Below, in pieces: positions 62,864 through 64,000 of a stretch of 64,000 nt of DNA. The stretch's first letter is position 1, and every line of letters begins with the position of its first letter. The position numbers and the translations under genes are program-made. The notes below the pieces were generated by a model. That model was not told where the DNA came from and ran no database searches. It saw only the letters and a list, made by a program, of their open reading frames with translations. Origin of the DNA: Rhodamnia argentea (Eukaryota > Streptophyta > Magnoliopsida > Myrtales > Myrtaceae); contig NC_063151.1 of NCBI RefSeq assembly GCF_020921035.1, positions 1,798,001 to 1,862,000 of the forward strand. Direction: 5' to 3'.

Positions 62864-63980
62864 TCACCACCTTCGCACTAATGATGTGAGCAGCTGCACC
62901 AGATAGAATGATACCATGTCAAACTAACCATCTCAATATAAAACTAAATACAGTTCCGATTGTTCAACTATGAGCAACAGGAAAGTTTTCCACTTGTTCC
63001 CAACACAAAAGCTCTTTATCAATGAAAATGCCACCACAAACTAAGCATTTTATGGTCATAATTTTGAGATCTCCAAGTTTGTAGAAGATCGACCATTAAA
63101 GGTTTCAACTTTCTATACCAACAGAGACACCATTACGATATCCACCAGAATAAATTAACAAGGCTTTTAACGTCCTGGTCAGAGTTCAAAGACAAGTTTC
63201 GTACCTCAAACAGTTCAAATGGGCTTCCACGTTTATAGACATCGCTCTTCTTGCTCGTATCATTTGGGAGAACACTAAATAACAGCATCCTCCAGCCAAT
63301 AAGCAGAACAGCAGTGCTTCCCATTGTAACCAAGATAAAACTGTAAGGAGGAACATGGCCTGATAACACAGCCCTTATGGCTATTCCAAGCTGCCAACAG
63401 AGTCAAAAGGGACATTCATTACGCCACAAAATTGTAAATGTCGAGCTCTAATATGCCAGGAACTTTCGCACTTCATCCTACCCATCAACATTCATCGTCA
63501 ATAGAGAAAAATCAGAACCATGCAAGTTGCAATTTGGTCTTGCAGAAAAAATAAGAAACGAATAGAGAACAGGAGAAAGACAGCTCCTACATCTGCACTG
63601 AAAATATATCACCCTGCATCTCTATGACAGGTATATATCACTCCAATAACTTTTGGGCAGACCAGACATTTGTACTTATCGTATAAGATAGTAAAGAGGA
63701 TGAAACAGAAAGTTATTCCGCAGTGATGCACTCATCAGACCCCTTAACCACAATCACAAAAATCATGAAGGACAAGATTGGCAGCAAGCTCATCATTTCC
63801 ATGTGCAGTACAATGGAAATGGTTACAAATAGAAAAGGAAAGTACAAGTTCAGCAACTCAAACTTACCGGAATTCCCAGAGTCCATGATTTAGTAGTAGA
63901 GAGGACTGCCTTAGACAAACCATTCTCGCCACGACCATCACCAGCATAGCCCCCGAGGAAGTAAGCACCCAAAAACCAGC
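62864..63980 (-). CDS. DUF3054 membrane protein, C-terminal part, cut by window edge
   Basis: DUF3054 proteins are small multi-pass membrane proteins, in plants predicted plastid-targeted; their function is not established. Three exons are visible: 63980-63868, 63390-63205 and 62864-62893. The first begins in phase 1, so upstream exons lie beyond the right edge. The residues read 'WFLGAYFLGGYAGDGRGENG', 'SKAVLSTTKSWTLGIPLGIA', then a hydrophobic segment 'YSFILVTMGSTAVLLIGWRM', 'YKRGSPFELFE' and a last 10-codon exon LLTSLVRRW-stop. That tiny exon was found by looking for the family's C-terminal tail and has a good acceptor ('tctggtgcag'). Without it the frame runs on into intron to a stop at 63133. 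About 108 residues are visible. Confidence 0.8.
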
Positions 63981-64000
63981 CTGATTAAACAAACAATCAG

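Overview
The window is nuclear DNA from a flowering plant, most likely a woody eudicot. The evidence is intron-rich genes with GT-AG splicing, plant-specific families (CSLC glucan synthase, AINTEGUMENTA-like AP2 factor, CIB/BEE-type bHLH, plant squalene epoxidase) and AT-rich intergenic DNA full of small non-autonomous transposons. The species cannot be named from the sequence alone. Exon models were built by hand from splice signals, reading-phase agreement and remembered family sequence, without alignment software.

Layout. 1-5.4 kb is repeat-rich: a long-inverted-repeat element, a TRIM retroelement, and a MITE-like element carrying an internal tandem array. 5.5-9.0 kb holds a branched-chain aminotransferase (+), followed by a membrane-anchored J-domain protein (9.9-13.1 kb, +). 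A squalene epoxidase (13.9-18.1 kb, -) faces them tail to tail. 18-28 kb has no confident gene; it holds a four-fold W-box tandem, a tRNA-like SINE relic, a 265 bp fold-back element, a TRIM nested in an older inverted-repeat element, a hAT-type MITE with a perfect 8 bp target duplication, a perfect 20 bp palindrome and another long-inverted-repeat element. 28.3-31.1 kb is an AVT6-type amino acid transporter (+). 31-37 kb is intergenic, with a third TRIM copy and a fold-back element. 37.4-40.0 kb is a CSLC glucan synthase (+). 43.2-45.4 kb is a bHLH factor (-). 47.2-51.7 kb is a decayed Ty1/copia element (-) with two LTRs. 56.4-59.6 kb is an AINTEGUMENTA-like double-AP2 factor (-) with a full-length SINE in its last intron. 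The right edge cuts a DUF3054 membrane protein (-).

The genes do not form a pathway: they cover amino acid metabolism, chaperoning, sterol/triterpenoid synthesis, transport, cell-wall xyloglucan and two transcription factors, as expected of ordinary plant synteny. The unusual content is the mobile DNA, above all a three-copy TRIM family with an initiator-Met-tRNA primer site. Several nested or target-duplicated insertions give relative ages.
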